Source: Scatosoma sp045542595
Lineage (GTDB): Bacteria > Bacillota > Clostridia > Christensenellales > Borkfalkiaceae
DNA length: 64,000 nucleotides
Direction: 5' to 3'
Assembly: GCA_045542595.1 (NCBI GenBank)
Contig: JAZQLI010000041.1
Coordinates: 53,143-117,142 of the forward strand
Shown here: positions 25,311-33,121 of the stretch, in pieces
Layout of the letters: each line of letters opens with the position of its first letter
Position numbering within the stretch: position 1 is the first letter of the stretch
The notes under the pieces: model-generated
What the model saw: the letters and a program-made list of their open reading frames with translations, nothing else
What the model was told of the DNA's origin: nothing
Databases searched by the model: none
Program-made: the position numbers and the translations under genes

Positions 25311-26052
25311 AAATGCCTACATTAATAATTTGTTTGATTTTATCTTTATAACTCTTTGTCAAGTTTTCAAAATCTTCCACTTTGGTATTATAAAGCGATG
25401 GGTGATACGCATCAAATATAACGCGTTCGTTCCATTGATATAAAGTTAAAGGTGATTTCCTCAATTTCCCCCGATTGGCTATATTCCCTACTTCTACTTC
25501 TTCCACATCTTTAACACCCATAACATACTTAAATAAATCATACGTATTCCCGCAAATTATAATATTAGGATTTAGAGAATTAAATTGGTTTTTTAATAAC
25601 TCCTTATCTTTTTGTGCAATTGCCCACAAAAGCGACCAACTTGATTGTATATCATAATGCCCTAATTTAGAAACGTTCATCAAAGCAGTACGCTCAAAAT
25701 TATCCTGCAAAACGCCAACCAATTCTCTTACTATACACTTCACCCATTCGCTCAAATTTTTACAGCTTCCTTTCGTTTTTAATGCAGGATACGCTGCCGC
25801 CAAATTATACAAATAGTCGTCTTTAGTGGTATCGGTCTTGCTACGATAAGAATCCTTTAAAAACAAAAGAATACGTACATTTGACTGTTTATAGTTTTTA
25901 TCTATAATCCCATCCGCTTGCAGCATATGCGGAAACTGTATTTCCTTTTTTCCTGTTTTTATATCCGTTATTTTCCCAAATTCATATTTTTCTATAAACG
26001 GGGCAAAGGAGTCACAAACTTTTGGTTGTATACTGTCTAAATTATTCTTCAT
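25309..26052 (-). CDS. Uracil-DNA-glycosylase-superfamily-like protein (247 aa)
   Basis: The fold resembles the uracil-DNA glycosylase superfamily: a first strand RILLFLKDSY (~59-68), a middle segment RTALMNVSKLG, the strand NPNIIICGNT, and the C-terminal DAYHPS that matches the HPS motif II. The usual catalytic Asp/Asn motif after strand 1 is not clear, so glycosylase activity is uncertain. It lies 19 nt after a second gene of similar fold, suggesting a pair that recognises modified or single-stranded nucleic acid. Confidence 0.6.
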   Translation of the reverse strand: MKNNLDSIQPKVCDSFAPFIEKYEFGKITDIKTGKKEIQFPHMLQADGIIDKNYKQSNVRILLFLKDSYRSKTDTTKDDYLYNLAAAYPALKTKGSCKNLSEWVKCIVRELVGVLQDNFERTALMNVSKLGHYDIQSSWSLLWAIAQKDKELLKNQFNSLNPNIIICGNTYDLFKYVMGVKDVEEVEVGNIANRGKLRKSPLTLYQWNERVIFDAYHPSLYNTKVEDFENLTKSYKDKIKQIINVGI

Positions 26053-26071
26053 TATTTTCTTCCTAATCTTT

Positions 26072-26941
26072 TTAAGTAATGTGTAATATATTTTTTATTT
26101 TTTTAAAAGGCAAACGCAAAAACTCTTCTAATTCGCTTTCATATAATCCAATTACTTGATTTTTATATTCGTTCGTCATGCGACTTGGATGATAACTAAA
26201 TATATACGTACGCTTATCATTCTCAAATTTAATGGGGTGCGCTTTGTCGTTTCTCTTAAAATCCCACTCAGATCTTCGCCCCTCCACCTCTTTCGCGAGC
26301 TCAGGCAGTTCCATTTTCAATGCGCCTGAATACCAACCGAAAAACAAAATGATATCCGGTTGCAAAATATCTATCTCTTCTTTCAATATTGCAATACGAC
26401 TCTCGTTTTCCGCCATATGCAATCGTGTTTCCTCTTTCCGTGTTAAACAACAGCTACCTTTTTCTTTTGGCTGTTTACATATTTTATCTAGCTCTGTTAT
26501 TGCAAAAGAAACGCGTAAATTCCTCTTCTGTGCCGTTTCTTGCAACTCTCTAAACCAACGCCAAAAACTATGCGGATTATACCCGAACCCGTATTTTTTG
26601 GAAACGGCATCTTCCGACAACGCTAAGTCAAGTTGTCTATCCAAATTATCGCTTGCCCAATCCATTAAATTTACATAATCATCTACCTGAAAAGAAAGCA
26701 TTTTCCCTTTACAATTTGAAGGAATTTTAGCGTTTCCCGTTTGACCAGGATAAAAAGTTCCCTCTTCTCCAACAACCAAAACTTTTACCACCTCCCTATC
26801 ACACCAATTTGCTTGCACCCCTACGTAATAAGGGTTAGAATACCCATCTTTCTCTAAAAATTCGGGGTAATTCGTTCGTATTTGCTCTATCCATTCTTTA
26901 TACTTACTTTGTAATTTAGTTTTCATATCTTGGTAATTCAT
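26072..26941 (-). CDS. Uracil-DNA-glycosylase-superfamily-like protein (289 aa)
   Basis: The visible motifs are VLVVGEEGTFYPGQTG (strand 1 and loop, ~55-70), DIILFFGWYSGA, and SYHPSR near the C-terminus, as in family 4/5-like uracil-DNA glycosylases. The Glu-Glu in GEEG stands where family 4 has GEAPG. The start was placed at 26941, 13 nt after the WYL stop codon, because the longer frame would overlap that gene by 32 nt. The WYL gene, this one and 25309-26052 are close enough to be one transcript. Confidence 0.62.
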   Translation of the reverse strand: MNYQDMKTKLQSKYKEWIEQIRTNYPEFLEKDGYSNPYYVGVQANWCDREVVKVLVVGEEGTFYPGQTGNAKIPSNCKGKMLSFQVDDYVNLMDWASDNLDRQLDLALSEDAVSKKYGFGYNPHSFWRWFRELQETAQKRNLRVSFAITELDKICKQPKEKGSCCLTRKEETRLHMAENESRIAILKEEIDILQPDIILFFGWYSGALKMELPELAKEVEGRRSEWDFKRNDKAHPIKFENDKRTYIFSYHPSRMTNEYKNQVIGLYESELEEFLRLPFKKIKNILHIT

Positions 26942-26954
26942 AACACCTTCCCCA

Positions 26955-27953
26955 TCATTCTTCGTATAACTTTTGCATCTCGGCAATGTCTGCCTTTATT
27001 ATATCACAAAGCGATTTCGGTTGCAATACTTTGACGTATCTTCCAAACTGTAAAATCCAAAACCGCATAGCGCGCGGGCTTGCATATACGCTAAAACGGA
27101 TATTTCCCTCATCCGTTCGTTCCATTTTTACACCGCTTCCAAACCAATCCAACACGTTGTTTATCATATCATCCGCGCTGTTTTTCGATTCAAACACAAT
27201 CTCTTCTGCTTTATCATCGAACATATACGGAAGTCTGTTGGCAATACGCCCGATATTTAATCCGTTTTCAAAACCCTGCACCTGCGCATACGGTTTTGCC
27301 GAAGTTTCTAAAATTTCAATTTCCGTAATTCTATCCACCCTGCAATATACGCCGTTGTCGTGGTTATCGTAATTGCATACCAAATAATAAAATCCGTTTT
27401 TAAGCAACAACTGATAGGGATTGACAATCCGTTTTTCACCCGACCTATGATGCAAGTTCTTATCCAAGCCGTAGCTATTATAATAAAACGCCACCTGTCT
27501 TTTCTTCTCAATCGCTTCGCATAAAAGTTCGATATTGTAAAAATACTCTTTGCTTTCCTGCTTTTGCCAATCGTCTAAATTGATAACGTGCTTGGTATAG
27601 TTTTTGAAATACTTTCCACCTTCTTTCGCAAGCTTTCCCACCAAATCTTTCGTATGCGATTTGCAAACGTTTCGATTGGCAAGCACAGAATCGATCAAGA
27701 GCCTAAGTTCGCCTACTTCAAACTTGCGTTCGGCAAGATACGTACCCGATTTATCTGAAACAATATCATAGCCCGCATCTTGCAAATATTCTACGTTCCT
27801 TGCCACCGCTTTGCGCTCGCATTCGATACCGTAATTCAAGCGCAAAAGGTTCATAATATCCCCTTGGCGAAGCTTATGCTCGCAATCGGAATATTCGGTT
27901 AAAATATCCAAAATACGCAGTATCAATAATTTTTTCGGTTCAAAACTTTCCAT
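26955..27953 (-). CDS. WYL-domain transcriptional regulator
   Basis: The 332-aa regulator has an N-terminal winged helix-turn-helix (~10-70, LLRLNYGIECERKAVARNVEYL) and a WYL domain (~140-235) with the strand pattern AFYYNSYGLDKN ... NPYQLLLKNGFYYLVCNYDN ... YCRVDRITEI. WYL domains sense ligands, often nucleic acid or nucleotides, in defence and DNA-repair loci. AAGGAG, 6 nt before the ATG at 27953, decides the start. Its own promoter carries the palindrome shared with three other promoters in the element, so it probably controls itself and the cargo. Confidence 0.88.
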   Translation of the reverse strand: MESFEPKKLLILRILDILTEYSDCEHKLRQGDIMNLLRLNYGIECERKAVARNVEYLQDAGYDIVSDKSGTYLAERKFEVGELRLLIDSVLANRNVCKSHTKDLVGKLAKEGGKYFKNYTKHVINLDDWQKQESKEYFYNIELLCEAIEKKRQVAFYYNSYGLDKNLHHRSGEKRIVNPYQLLLKNGFYYLVCNYDNHDNGVYCRVDRITEIEILETSAKPYAQVQGFENGLNIGRIANRLPYMFDDKAEEIVFESKNSADDMINNVLDWFGSGVKMERTDEGNIRFSVYASPRAMRFWILQFGRYVKVLQPKSLCDIIKADIAEMQKLYEE

Positions 27954-27972
27954 ATCTATCTCCTTCTTTTGC

Positions 27973-28007
27973 ATTATAGCACAAAGGTTGCACCGTTTTC
28001 GGTACAA
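27973..28007 (-). promoter_or_regulatory. Promoter and palindromic operator of the WYL gene (site A)
   Basis: -10 TATAAT (27973-27978), 9-bp gap, then the palindrome TTGCACCGTTTTCGGTACAA (27988-28007), with 9 of 10 arm positions complementary. The leader is about 14 nt. No good -35 box is seen at normal spacing, so the regulator may be an activator bound over the -35 region. Confidence 0.75.
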
Positions 28008-28036
28008 CCTTATTATATCATTAATTTTTTGTATTG

Positions 28037-29029
28037 TCAAACTTCTTTCTTCATCGTTTCTAAATCCTTTTTTAACGCGGCGAAAGAAATACCCGTTTGT
28101 TGACTCAACGTAGATAAATATTTAGTTGAACAATCAACTAAATCCAACAAAACAATTTCCTTCAATACTTTCTGAATATACTCACGTTTTTGATAGGAAT
28201 TATTCAAATCCGTTTTTGAAAAAAGGTCCGAAATAACTTTTTCGCACACAAACATTTTATAGTCCTTTAACGTCAATGCGCCATTTAATAGTTCTTGATA
28301 TTCGTTCGTGTTATTACATACAATTTCGTCAGGATCTTTTCCGTCAGGCAAAGCAACTACTTTCACGCACAAACCCGCCGCCGTAAGAATATTTAACCCT
28401 TTCAAATTGGCTTTTTGTCCTGCAAAATCCCCGTCAAAAGAGATATAAACAGTGTCCGTATGACTTTTCAACCATTGTGATTGCGAAACGGTAAGTGCTG
28501 TACCCATCGTCGCAACAACGTTCCTAAATCCCGACTGCCAAAGAGAGATTACGTCTAAATAACCTTCAACGATAATAATGCTTTCCCTATACTCTTTCGC
28601 CAAATCCATATTATACAAGACGTCTTTTTTATGAAACAGCGGTGTTTCTTTGGTGTTCTTGTACTTCGCAAAATCAGAATGGTCGAGTAGTCTACCGCTG
28701 AACGCAATTACCTGTCCGTCCTCATTACAAATAGGAAAAATAAGTCGTTTAAATAACGAATCGAATAGATTTCCATTTTTATCTTTAGACACTACTCCAC
28801 ACCACAACATATCTTCTGCTAAATATCCTTTTTCTTTCAAATATGTGGGTAAAGAATAAAAATCTAACGACGCACCAATCGAAAACGTCTCAACGGTCTT
28901 AGGCGCAAGACCACGTTCTTTTAAATAGCGTAAATGCGCCACTGCCCGTTTATCTATTCCATATAAATTTTTACGATAAAATTCCGCAGTATCTGTCATT
29001 ATCGAAAATAATGTTTTTTTATCATTCAT
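28037..29029 (-). CDS. DnaG-type primase core without zinc-binding domain
   Basis: The 330-aa protein matches the RNA polymerase domain of bacterial primase. An N-terminal subdomain (AVAHLRYLKERGLAPKTVETF; RLIFPICNEDGQVIAFSGR) precedes a TOPRIM domain with IIVEGYLDVISL and VYISFDGDFAGQKA, so the catalytic Glu and Asp-x-Asp residues are present. The CHC2 zinc finger of DnaG is missing, as is the C-terminal helicase-binding domain. It may prime element-specific replication or make short RNAs. It sits between a DnaA-like gene and the WYL regulator. Confidence 0.85.
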   Translation of the reverse strand: MNDKKTLFSIMTDTAEFYRKNLYGIDKRAVAHLRYLKERGLAPKTVETFSIGASLDFYSLPTYLKEKGYLAEDMLWCGVVSKDKNGNLFDSLFKRLIFPICNEDGQVIAFSGRLLDHSDFAKYKNTKETPLFHKKDVLYNMDLAKEYRESIIIVEGYLDVISLWQSGFRNVVATMGTALTVSQSQWLKSHTDTVYISFDGDFAGQKANLKGLNILTAAGLCVKVVALPDGKDPDEIVCNNTNEYQELLNGALTLKDYKMFVCEKVISDLFSKTDLNNSYQKREYIQKVLKEIVLLDLVDCSTKYLSTLSQQTGISFAALKKDLETMKKEV

Positions 29030-29069
29030 TTCTATTACCTACCTTTCTGTGGTCAAAATTTTTGTATTG

Positions 29070-29573
29070 TCAAACTTCTTCAATAGATACTATATCGTTT
29101 TTGAGCGCAAGTTTAATTACCTTTCCGCGTTCAACAAATTCTCTAAATTGCGGTATGAAGTGATTATCGTCTTGGGGCAATGTATCCCTTAATCCCAATA
29201 TTATCGGTTTTGTAAAATCTCGCAAGAAAAAATAAAGTTCTTTTTGACAGGTTGTTTTTCTACCGAAGAACTCAATCCCATCCATGCAAAGAACCTGTCC
29301 CATATTCAAAAACTCTTTCCAAGCCGAAAGGGTTAAATCTCTTTCCATTACTGACTCTATAAGCTTATTAATGATTGCGTCAGGTGTCGTATTATGCAAC
29401 TGAATATTATATTTTTCCAATAGAGCCACCGTCACTTGTTGAATAAAGAATTCTCTTGCCGATTCGCTTGTACTCAATAGGATAATCGGCGAATTTTCCA
29501 CCTGCACAACTATATCCACTATCTTGTAAAAATCCTCTTTGTTTTCAAATTTTATATTTTTTATATTCAGCAT
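29070..29573 (-). CDS. Degenerate DnaA-like AAA+ protein
   Basis: The 167-aa protein resembles the ATPase domain of DnaA. The Walker B and following helix read VLCMDGIEFFGRKTTCQKELYFF (shared pattern L-x-D-x-I-x-F-F, then TQ-x-E-x-F-F in DnaA), followed by KPIILGLRDTL and FIPQFREFVERGKVIKL, matching the sensor 1 and lid-entry region. The P-loop is gone (IILLSTSESAREFF instead of GxxGxGKT), and there is no C-terminal DNA-binding domain. It may bind DnaA, DnaC or the element primase as a regulator. The start at 29573 has GGAGG 9 nt upstream; 29579 is an alternative. Confidence 0.68.
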   Translation of the reverse strand: MLNIKNIKFENKEDFYKIVDIVVQVENSPIILLSTSESAREFFIQQVTVALLEKYNIQLHNTTPDAIINKLIESVMERDLTLSAWKEFLNMGQVLCMDGIEFFGRKTTCQKELYFFLRDFTKPIILGLRDTLPQDDNHFIPQFREFVERGKVIKLALKNDIVSIEEV

Positions 29574-29598
29574 TTTCATCAACCTCCGTCTTTCTTTT

Positions 29599-29633
29599 AT
29601 TATAGCAAACTTATTGCCCCGAAAAAGGGACAA
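29599..29633 (-). promoter_or_regulatory. Promoter and palindromic operator of the DnaA-like gene (site D)
   Basis: -10 TATAAT (29599-29604), 9-bp gap, palindrome TTGCCCCGAAAAAGGGACAA (29614-29633). The palindrome lies within the last codons of the UvrD-like gene. Confidence 0.7.
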
Positions 29634-32394
29634 GCCCTGCCCCGTTCATATTTTCCAAGTCCTTAAAAGCGTCCGCCAATGCATCCTCTATCGACATATA
29701 TGCGTATTTAGAAAAATCGCCGTCAATAGCATACCGCCAACAATTATTATGATATTTATCCTCCAACAACACCAAAACGTGTCCGTTTATTTTGAGATAT
29801 AAATTCCCATTTCTCGATTTAGATAACTTTGTTTGCGTGAACGCAACCTGACGAGATTGTTTATTCTTAAAATCCCTTTCACGTTCCTTTGCCTTTTCAA
29901 GATTTCCTTCTAGTTTCCCTGCACATACACAACCAACGTCTAACCGTTCTCCGTTTTTACTTTCCATATGGTGCACGTATCTTACAATTTGACGTTCACA
30001 AAGTTGACATTTGACGCAGGGTGATCCCATATCGGTTACTCCTATGCACCTCCAACCCGTTTCAGAAAAGCTTTCATTTATCTTTATAGATTGTATTAAT
30101 CCTTTTCCAGTGCCCGATACCCTTTCTTGGCGTTTAATTTCTCTTTTTTCAGGACGCACACCGAATAGAAAATTGCTTTCCTTTGGTTTCTGCTCTTGTA
30201 TGCAAGGGATAGGCTTTTCAGTCTCTCTTGTCGGGGTGTCCCTTGTTCTCTCTATCGGTTTCAAAGGATTTTTCCCAAAGAATAAAGCGGAAATATCCCG
30301 TTCTTTCCCATCTTTTTGAAATTTAATTTGATAGCTTGTACCGTTTTCGCTTACTTTTTGAATCACCCCGTCTCCAAACGCAGGATGTGATATCGTGTCG
30401 CCTATTTTTAAATTCGGCAAATCGTTATCCGTTTGTTGTTTATTATGCAAAGACCTTTCTTCGTTAAAATCCTCAGGAAGAACGCCTATTTGTGTATAAT
30501 TCTCTTTCCCTATTTCCCGCAAAAATCTCGAAGGCGTTTTCTTTGCCCCGCGCGGAGTAAATCCTTCCGACTCTAAAAGGAACAACCGTTTCCTAGCTCT
30601 TGTGATTGCAACGTAGCATAAACGACGTTCTTCTTCTAATCCTAATTTTCCACGTTCTTCTATCGCTTTTGCGTTGGGGAAAACACTTTCGCTCATTCCT
30701 ATCATAAAAACAACGGGAAATTCTAATCCTTTTGATGCGTGTACCGTCATCAATTTTACGGTATCTTTATTCGGCTTATCACTATCACTCATTTGAATCG
30801 CAATCCTACCTAAAAACTCGTCCATTGATAACGGCTCACCTTCCGCCTGTTCTTGCTCACGTGTAATTCTTTTGAATTCCGTAAGATTATCAAAGCGTTC
30901 CATATCCCCAAGCTCACGAATATAACTTTCATAACCCGATTCTACGCAAACCGCAGAAACCACGTCCGCAATTCCGTCAATTAAAATCTTTTGTCGCATA
31001 TCTAAAATGAGTTTAACAAACGCCGATGCCTCACTCCTTTTTATCGTATCGTCTTTTACGTTTTTACAAAGCGTTTCGAACAAACTGTCGTTCTCAGCTT
31101 TTAAGGCAAGTAGTCTTTGCATTTTCACTTTTCCAAATCGCCGCCGCGGTTTATTTACAATCCGCTTAAACGCGGTATCGTCGTCAAAGCAAATCAAACG
31201 CAAATACGCAATCACGTCTTGAATTTCCATTCGTTGATAAAATTTGATACCGCCGAAAATCTCGTATGGAATACCTCGTTCGTTTAATTTCTTTTCTATT
31301 GACCAAGATAAAAAACTTGAACGATATAAAACGGCAAAATTGGAATAAAGACAGTTTTGCTCATTTTTCATCTTTTCGATTTGTTCTATAACCCTTGCCG
31401 CCTCGTCATATTCGTTTTTTTCGTGATAATAAATTACGTCTTCTCCCTCACCGTTTTCGGTGTATAACTCCTTTTTTAACCGATATTCATTATAGTCTAT
31501 AAGCGTGTTTGCACAACGCAAAATTTTAGATGTGGAACGGTAATTCCTCGTCAAAAATTGTGTTTGGCAATTCTCGTGCGTTTGGTCAAAATCCACAAGC
31601 AACTTCACGTTCGAGCCTCGCCATTCATAAATATTTTGGTCAGGATCACCCACAATCATCAAGTTCTTATATTTATAGGAAAGTATATCAACAAGTTGCA
31701 TTTCTTTAGAGGAACTGTCTTGAAATTCATCCACTTGTATATAATTAAGCTTGTCCTGCCATTTTTCTTTCACTTCGCTATTTTTCTTAAACAAATATAA
31801 CGTAAAATTAATAAGGTCTTGAAAATCCAAAGTAAACGACTGCTTTTGCTTTTGTAAATACTGTTCGATAATTTCATCGTCTTGTGTGTTGATTTGCGGT
31901 AAAATTTGACACTTATCGCTTGTGCACATACAAGATACGTAAGTTTGATCTCCTTTAATTTGAGATATCTTTTTGATGATTTTTTCAAAACTTGCGTGGT
32001 CAAGTTTCAATTCAAATTGTTGATATATTTCATCTAATACATCTTTTTGAGCATCCGTATCCATAATTTGAAAACTTTTTGGATAAAAAATTTTATCACA
32101 ATCCTCACGGAGCACGCGCGCACAAAAACCGTGATAAGTAGTAATGAGCGACGAGTCAAAATCGTCGCCGAGCAATCCTTTCACGCGCTTCTTCATTTCA
32201 TTCGCCGCTTTATTCGTAAACGTTACACACAATACGTTGGCGGGATTGATGCCATATTCACTAACAAGATACACGTAGCGGCTTACAAGTAGTTTTGTTT
32301 TTCCGCTACCTGCACCTGCAATCACGCGCAAATATCCTTCAGTTGTCTGCACCGCTTTTAATTGGTCTTCGTTTAATTCTTCAAGATACGTCAT
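29611..32394 (-). CDS. UvrD/PcrA-like helicase with extra C-terminal zinc domain
   Basis: This is a 927-aa superfamily 1A helicase. The Q-motif is LNEDQLKAV, Walker A AGAGSGKT (~26-33), motif Ia TFTNKAANEM, Walker B DEFQDSS, motif III GDPDQNIYEWRG, motif V TVHASKGLEFPVVF and motif VI VAITRARKRL. A PcrA-type tudor-like segment (ISHPAFGDGVIQKV) follows near residue 690. The last ~150 residues are extra, with a Cys-rich site (CVKCQLC ... GCVCAG). The start at 32394 follows AGAGGTG. The promoter carries a palindrome shared with the WYL gene. It probably unwinds DNA during replication or repair of the element, or in defence. Confidence 0.92.
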   Translation of the reverse strand: MTYLEELNEDQLKAVQTTEGYLRVIAGAGSGKTKLLVSRYVYLVSEYGINPANVLCVTFTNKAANEMKKRVKGLLGDDFDSSLITTYHGFCARVLREDCDKIFYPKSFQIMDTDAQKDVLDEIYQQFELKLDHASFEKIIKKISQIKGDQTYVSCMCTSDKCQILPQINTQDDEIIEQYLQKQKQSFTLDFQDLINFTLYLFKKNSEVKEKWQDKLNYIQVDEFQDSSSKEMQLVDILSYKYKNLMIVGDPDQNIYEWRGSNVKLLVDFDQTHENCQTQFLTRNYRSTSKILRCANTLIDYNEYRLKKELYTENGEGEDVIYYHEKNEYDEAARVIEQIEKMKNEQNCLYSNFAVLYRSSFLSWSIEKKLNERGIPYEIFGGIKFYQRMEIQDVIAYLRLICFDDDTAFKRIVNKPRRRFGKVKMQRLLALKAENDSLFETLCKNVKDDTIKRSEASAFVKLILDMRQKILIDGIADVVSAVCVESGYESYIRELGDMERFDNLTEFKRITREQEQAEGEPLSMDEFLGRIAIQMSDSDKPNKDTVKLMTVHASKGLEFPVVFMIGMSESVFPNAKAIEERGKLGLEEERRLCYVAITRARKRLFLLESEGFTPRGAKKTPSRFLREIGKENYTQIGVLPEDFNEERSLHNKQQTDNDLPNLKIGDTISHPAFGDGVIQKVSENGTSYQIKFQKDGKERDISALFFGKNPLKPIERTRDTPTRETEKPIPCIQEQKPKESNFLFGVRPEKREIKRQERVSGTGKGLIQSIKINESFSETGWRCIGVTDMGSPCVKCQLCERQIVRYVHHMESKNGERLDVGCVCAGKLEGNLEKAKERERDFKNKQSRQVAFTQTKLSKSRNGNLYLKINGHVLVLLEDKYHNNCWRYAIDGDFSKYAYMSIEDALADAFKDLENMNGAGLVPFSGQ

Positions 32395-32412
32395 ATTTTC
32401 ACCTCTTGAGAC

Positions 32413-32447
32413 ATTATAACAAAACAAACGCACCATTTTCGGTACAA
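32413..32447 (-). promoter_or_regulatory. Promoter and palindromic operator of the UvrD-like gene (site B)
   Basis: -10 TATAAT (32413-32418), 9-bp gap, palindrome ACGCACCATTTTCGGTACAA (32428-32447). The right arm is identical to that of the WYL promoter. Confidence 0.72.
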
Positions 32448-32578
32448 TTAAAAATTTTTATTATTTTTTTAAATTTCTAATAATTTCGGCTTTTTCCTGT
32501 CTTATATATAGGAGGAACTGAATATTTGATTTTTACCGAGTCTGTTTCAGGCTCGGTTTTAATTTATAATTTCTTTGT

Positions 32579-32880
32579 AAAAAATTTTTTTAACCTGAAA
32601 ATAGGTTGCAAGTTGAAAAATTATAATACTAAAAAATTTTTTCAAATGGACAATTAGGCTGGCTGTTTTCCCCTTATATTAAGAAAAATTTTTGTAAAAC
32701 ATCCAATTAGGTTGTACTTTTAGGCTCTATAATATAAAAAAATTTTTTATTCGTGCAATTAGATTGCACAAATCAATGATAAACTTTTTATAATAGGCAA
32801 TTAGGTTGCCACAATAGCTATTATAATAAAAATCCTTAAATGGGACATTAGGTGTCCTATTTGAATGTATAATACCGACA
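32579..32880. repeat. Six tandem ~50-bp imperfect repeats with A/T tracts, small hairpins and TATAAT boxes
   Basis: Each unit has a run of A then T (clearest in units 1-4), a core near ATTAGG, and usually TATAAT. Core positions (TAGG or TAGA) are about 32602, 32655, 32708, 32760, 32802 and 32849: spacings of 53, 53, 52, 42 and 47 bp. In units 4-6 the core is the loop of a perfect hairpin with different stems (GTGCAA/TTGCAC, GGCAA/TTGCC, GGACA/TGTCC). It lies between the UvrD-like promoter and the relaxase leader and may be an origin-like array or a structured RNA. Confidence 0.6.
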
Positions 32881-32950
32881 AATTTTCTTTGATCGTTCAG
32901 TCGTTGAACTATCAAAATCTATATACTATCATTTACGGAGGTGATGAGCT

Positions 32951-32974
32951 ATGATTGTAATTTTGTCGTTCTAA
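32951..32974 (+). CDS. Possible 7-residue leader peptide
   Basis: ATG to TAA encodes MIVILSF. A near-perfect ribosome binding site, GGAGGTGAT, is 9 nt upstream. The stop codon lies inside a hairpin (32969-32993). Such short ORFs serve as leader peptides in attenuation control of downstream genes, here the relaxase. Chance occurrence is possible. Confidence 0.4.
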   Translation: MIVILSF

Positions 32975-33094
32975 TGGACGTAAAACGTTAGAAAATGCCC
33001 CCTGCAAGGGCGAACGGGATACAAAAGCATCGCGTTGTATCTTAGTGAGATATGGATATAAGTAAATCCAAGCACCCCACCCGTGTACGCGATG
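32969..33094 (+). ncRNA. Structured leader with potential pseudoknot upstream of the relaxase (candidate oriT or regulatory RNA)
   Basis: A hairpin TTCTAATG/CGTTAGAA is at 32969-32993. A second stem, GATACAA (33018-33024) with TTGTATC (33035-33041), holds CATCGCG in its loop; that loop is fully complementary to CGCGATG at 33088-33094, making an H-type pseudoknot possible. ACGGG (33014-33018) can also pair with CCCGT (33080-33084). It ends 13 nt before the relaxase Shine-Dalgarno sequence. I match it to no known riboswitch. MobV relaxases usually have oriT directly upstream, so the hairpins may instead be oriT. Confidence 0.5.
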
Positions 33095-33121
33095 AAATTA
33101 AAATTTTAGGAGGAAAACATT

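Noticed and set aside
31444..31475. CACCGTTTTCGGTG palindrome inside the UvrD-like gene, resembling the WYL operator
   Set aside because: It lacks the outer TTG/CAA arms and no -10 box lies 9 bp away; explained by coding sequence.
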